DNA of 41,236 nt. It comes from Cymbomonas tetramitiformis (Eukaryota; Chlorophyta; Pyramimonadophyceae; Pyramimonadales; Pyramimonadaceae). The stretch is from NCBI GenBank assembly GCA_001247695.2, contig LGRX02031593.1, forward strand, positions 1-41,236. Direction: 5' to 3'. The notes under the pieces are model-generated. The model made no database searches. It was not told the DNA's origin and worked only from the letters and a program-made list of their open reading frames with translations. Made by a program: the position numbers and the translations under genes. Shown here piece by piece: positions 38,929-41,236 of the stretch (the stretch's first letter is position 1; each line of letters opens with the position of its first letter).

Positions 38929-39870
38929 AGACCTATTTTACAAATAGTGAGAAAAACGTCACCGATGACAAGCTTGTTGTTGTAACTTGATGTTTTCATG
39001 CAACCTAAAAATATCGTCATCGATGACAATTTTTTTCTACTTTATAAATAAAGTATGAAATAATTTTTTTCAGCACCTAGAAATATCGTCATCGATGACA
39101 ATAATTTTAGGTTTCAAAAATATTCAGCACGGACTTCTTATTATCAGTTCAATATCACTTTCTTATTAGCTGTCAATGGTGACAAGGGTTGTCATTGTTA
39201 TATTTTCTGTGAGACATAATTATTCTGGAAAAAGGAAACTTCCTTTTATTTTCACTTGGTATTTTTCACCTGATTTGCATTTTGACTTTTTCGGGGAGGT
39301 GTCGGTGCATTTTTTCACAAAAGGAGACCAAAGTGTATTTTCAGTATTTCCGGGGCCGTTGTGTAATTTCACTTGGCGGGGAGGGGGGTGCGGTGATATT
39401 CCGGACGAAGGACGCGTCCTTGTATTTTCACTTGTTGTTTTTCACCTGATTTGCATTTTGACTTTATCGGGGAGGTGTCGGTACATTTTTTCACAAAAGG
39501 AGACCAAAGTGTATTTTCAGTTTTTCCGGGGCCCGTTGTGTAATTTCACTTGTCGGGGAGGGGGGTGCGGTGATATTCCGGACGAAGGACGCGTCCTTGT
39601 ATTTTCACTTGTTGTTTTTCACCTGATTTGCATTTTGACTTTATCGGGGAGGTGTCGGTGCATTTTTTCACAAAAGGAGACCAAAGTGTATTTTCAAAAT
39701 TTCCGGGGCCCGTTGTGGAATTTCACTTGTTGGGGAGGGGGGTGCGGTGATATTCTGGAAGACGGACGCGTCATTGTATTTTCACTTGAAAATACTTCGA
39801 GGACCGTTTCGTATTTTCACTTGGTGATTTATCCATTTATCCATTTATCCATTTATCCATTTATCCATTT
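38929..39870. repeat. Right inverted arm of the fold-back element
   Basis: Reverse complement of 36541-37480 with small differences, including three units of about 177 bp and the terminal ATCC/ATTT array at about 39828-39869. Confidence 0.88.
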
Positions 39871-39890
39871 TCTGCGCGACGGGTCAGCAG

Positions 39891-40461
39891 ACGCAGAAAA
39901 AGAAATTGATAACAGTTCCTCGTGGTGTCGCATCGGCCTGTGGCCAGTCGGCATGAGCCGCTTTGTAATCTCGAGCAATGCTCTTTTCCCATCTTTGGGG
40001 GAGGTCCTAGCCGAGGCCTCCACCCATCGGCGTGCTGGAGAATGTGGGGTCGTAAGCGAAACCAGGGCACGCAAGAGAAGTTCATTGAAAATAGGATGCA
40101 CCTCAGTGTCGACGTCAACGAGGTCAAAGATAGTCGACGAAGCAGCGTCCTTGGACTCAAAAGAATCCTGCAGCCCAGCAAATAGCGAATCCCATAAAAC
40201 GCGACGGTGTGGCTCACTACCAGAAAAGGAAGCGGCCTTGTTGCCAAGCGTGTCCTTAGCGACACGCTTGACAACGTCTGTGTCCCAGGTGGATTGGGAA
40301 ACAGCCGAGGCTCGTGTCCTGTCAGCCCCTGCTAAATTGACAGAGGGGGTTGGTGGTGAGGCTCGATACCGAGCCCCAACGTTTCTAGCAAATATCGAAT
40401 CTAAGCGTAATCGAGCGTTGGCCGCTGGAGGCGGCGTGTGTACTGTAGATGAACTCATCAT
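39891..40461 (-). CDS. gag: Copia-type Gag, N-terminal part (interrupted)
   Basis: The start Met (MMSSSTVHTPP) at 40461 follows a leader that begins at the primer-binding site. About 190 codons read through a Ser/Ala/Arg-rich N-terminus and a helical region (VVKRVAKDTLGNKAA, TIFDLVDVDTEVHPIFNELLLRAL) to ISFSASADP, where the fold-back element begins. The frame continues at 36528 downstream. The ORF's apparent tail 39853-39880 is element sequence. Together with the other parts Gag would be roughly 800 residues. Function is inferred from the zinc knuckle in the downstream part. Confidence 0.75.
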
Positions 40462-40816
40462 GAAAAGAAATCCTATGGGTGGGAGGCGTTGGGTAAGTGT
40501 GCGTGGCGAAATCGGGAAAACGCAAATGCAGTTGAAGCTGTGTAAAACAAAATCAACGGCTGGGCAAACGAAAACAGGAGAAGTCGATACGCGGTGGCCA
40601 AGAAGTCGTCGACAGGGTTGATCAGGCCCAGGTCCAAGACGAAATCAGCGCGGACAGCTCGAGAGACGAAAGAAATCCAGCTAAAGACAAAGCAGCAAAG
40701 CGACAACCGCAACTAGCGCAAACCCATCACGCCACTAGTGGGCCCCAACGCCCCACCTAGCGGAAGAAGCTTAGCCACTCATGGCCAAGAAAGCAGTGAG
40801 AAAAGCGGGGTGATTC

Positions 40817-40825
40817 CCCATAACC
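40817..40825 (-). other. Primer-binding site matching the initiator-tRNA anticodon loop
   Basis: Directly next to the 5' LTR the minus strand reads GGTTATGGG. Copia-type elements such as Drosophila copia use an internal, half-tRNA fragment of initiator Met-tRNA whose anticodon loop (CCCAUAACC) is complementary to exactly this word. The rest of the leader (40462-40816) has no gene. Confidence 0.75.
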
Positions 40826-41019
40826 TGCGAGATATATTAAGGCAGTAATATATCGGGTAATAAAGCAGTCGGAGAATGATAACTCAGAAGCTCATAAGAT
40901 AAACAGAATACGAAATATATGTCTATCCTAGGGTACTGTCACCGAGTACTGTACGGAGTACCGGTACAGCCCACTGGGTAATCTGGTGACCCCTAACGGG
41001 TGACACACAGATTCCCGCA
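40826..41019 (-). repeat. Gag-only element 5' LTR
   Basis: 194 bp, no difference found by eye from 32090-32283. It is followed at 41020-41024 by the TATAG duplication. Confidence 0.92.
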
Positions 41020-41236
41020 TATAGTGAGTGAAGCGGGGTGAATTTCCCATGACGCATGGCACAACCTGATAGGGCTGTGTGCACTGAACATTTTGGTATA
41101 AGAAGGATGGGTGGAGGGGGCTTAGCGAGCCCCCGGGAGGGTCCATTTGGGCTGGGGGGGTAGGGTTAGGAGCATTGTCATCCAGCGTGTCATCAGCTGT
41201 CATACAGGATTCATAGGGTATAGTGAGTGAAGCGGG
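41020..41236. repeat. 199-bp tandem repeat unit and start of the next
   Basis: TATAGTGAGTGAAGCGGG at 41020 recurs at 41219, so the host repeat has a 199-bp period here. It continues the sequence cut at 32089 by the gag-only element. It continues past the window edge. Confidence 0.85.

Larger units (their letters stand above)
36529..39880. mobile_element. Fold-back type element with about 940-bp inverted arms
   Basis: 3,352 bp, flanked by the 10-bp duplication. Left arm 36541-37480 is the inverted copy of right arm 38929-39870. The outermost 12 or so bases of each end match poorly. Each arm holds a GGATAAAT pentamer array, three units of about 177 bp and GTCATCGATGAC palindromes. No transposase ORF is visible, so it would be mobilised in trans. 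Length of duplication and structured long TIRs suggest a Mutator-like or Foldback element. Confidence 0.85.
32090..41019 (-). mobile_element. Non-autonomous copia-type LTR element carrying only gag (TR-GAG-like)
   Basis: The 8,930-bp element has 194-bp LTRs that I find identical (32090-32283 and 40826-41019), a TATAG duplication (32085-32089 and 41020-41024), TG...CA termini, a primer-binding site next to the right LTR and an open gag in minus sense, but no protease, integrase, RT or RNase H. It contains two later nested insertions, without which it is about 3.4 kb. This matches the TR-GAG class of elements that rely on partners for pol. LTR identity implies a recent insertion, and the nested elements are younger still. 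Confidence 0.88.

Noticed and set aside
39176..40621. 481-codon + strand ORF
   Set aside because: It is the translation of the right fold-back arm running into the antisense of gag.
40928..41203. 91-codon minus-strand ORF
   Set aside because: It spans the LTR and host repeat and would exist at every such junction; not protein-like.

Overview
The window looks like a piece of a eukaryotic nuclear genome that is packed with nested transposable elements. Supporting signs are two LTR-retrotransposon superfamilies, spliceosomal-type intron borders, a long hydrophobic-leader glycosyltransferase gene, satellite DNA and terminal-inverted-repeat elements. The mostly intronless coding style and the element types would fit an alga, possibly a red alga, but no marker gene here proves the lineage.

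Layout. (1) 1-6104: AT-rich, repeat-laden DNA with one unrecognised reverse-strand ORF (13-672) and otherwise only short tandem or dispersed motifs. (2) 6105-25810: a Ty1/copia polyprotein fragment on the + strand, truncated at both ends and frameshifted twice. It is split by a 14.4-kb Ty3/gypsy element (9907-24312, minus strand) with 428-bp LTRs, a CCTTC target duplication, and gag, pro and pol. (3) 25811-26190: a two-unit palindrome-bearing repeat abutting the broken copia end. (4) 26191-31800: the only host-like segment. It holds a GT4-like glycosyltransferase (27575-29101, minus) and an unrecognised Cys-rich ORF with a plausible intron (29993-31779, plus). (5) 31950-41236: a 199-bp-period repeat into which a short-LTR copia-type element that carries only gag (32090-41019, minus) has inserted. 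That element has apparently identical 194-bp LTRs, a TATAG duplication and a primer site complementary to the initiator-tRNA anticodon loop. Its gag is interrupted by two further elements: a 2.16-kb TIR element with a 9-bp duplication (32593-34748) and a 3.35-kb fold-back element with roughly 940-bp inverted arms and a 10-bp duplication (36529-39880).

The most striking content is DNA-methyltransferase capture. The gypsy pol carries a phage/DIRS-type N6-adenine methyltransferase-like domain (NPPY) between RNase H and integrase, a chromodomain, and a C-terminal cytosine-C5-methyltransferase-like domain (GTGSV, PPCTKYS, ENP), the last now broken by two frame changes. The unrelated copia fragment also carries an NPPF adenine-methyltransferase-like region, placed between protease and integrase. 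If these were active, the elements would modify their own or host DNA and could interact with silencing; that is inference, not shown.

All domain calls come from reading motifs by eye; no database search was run.
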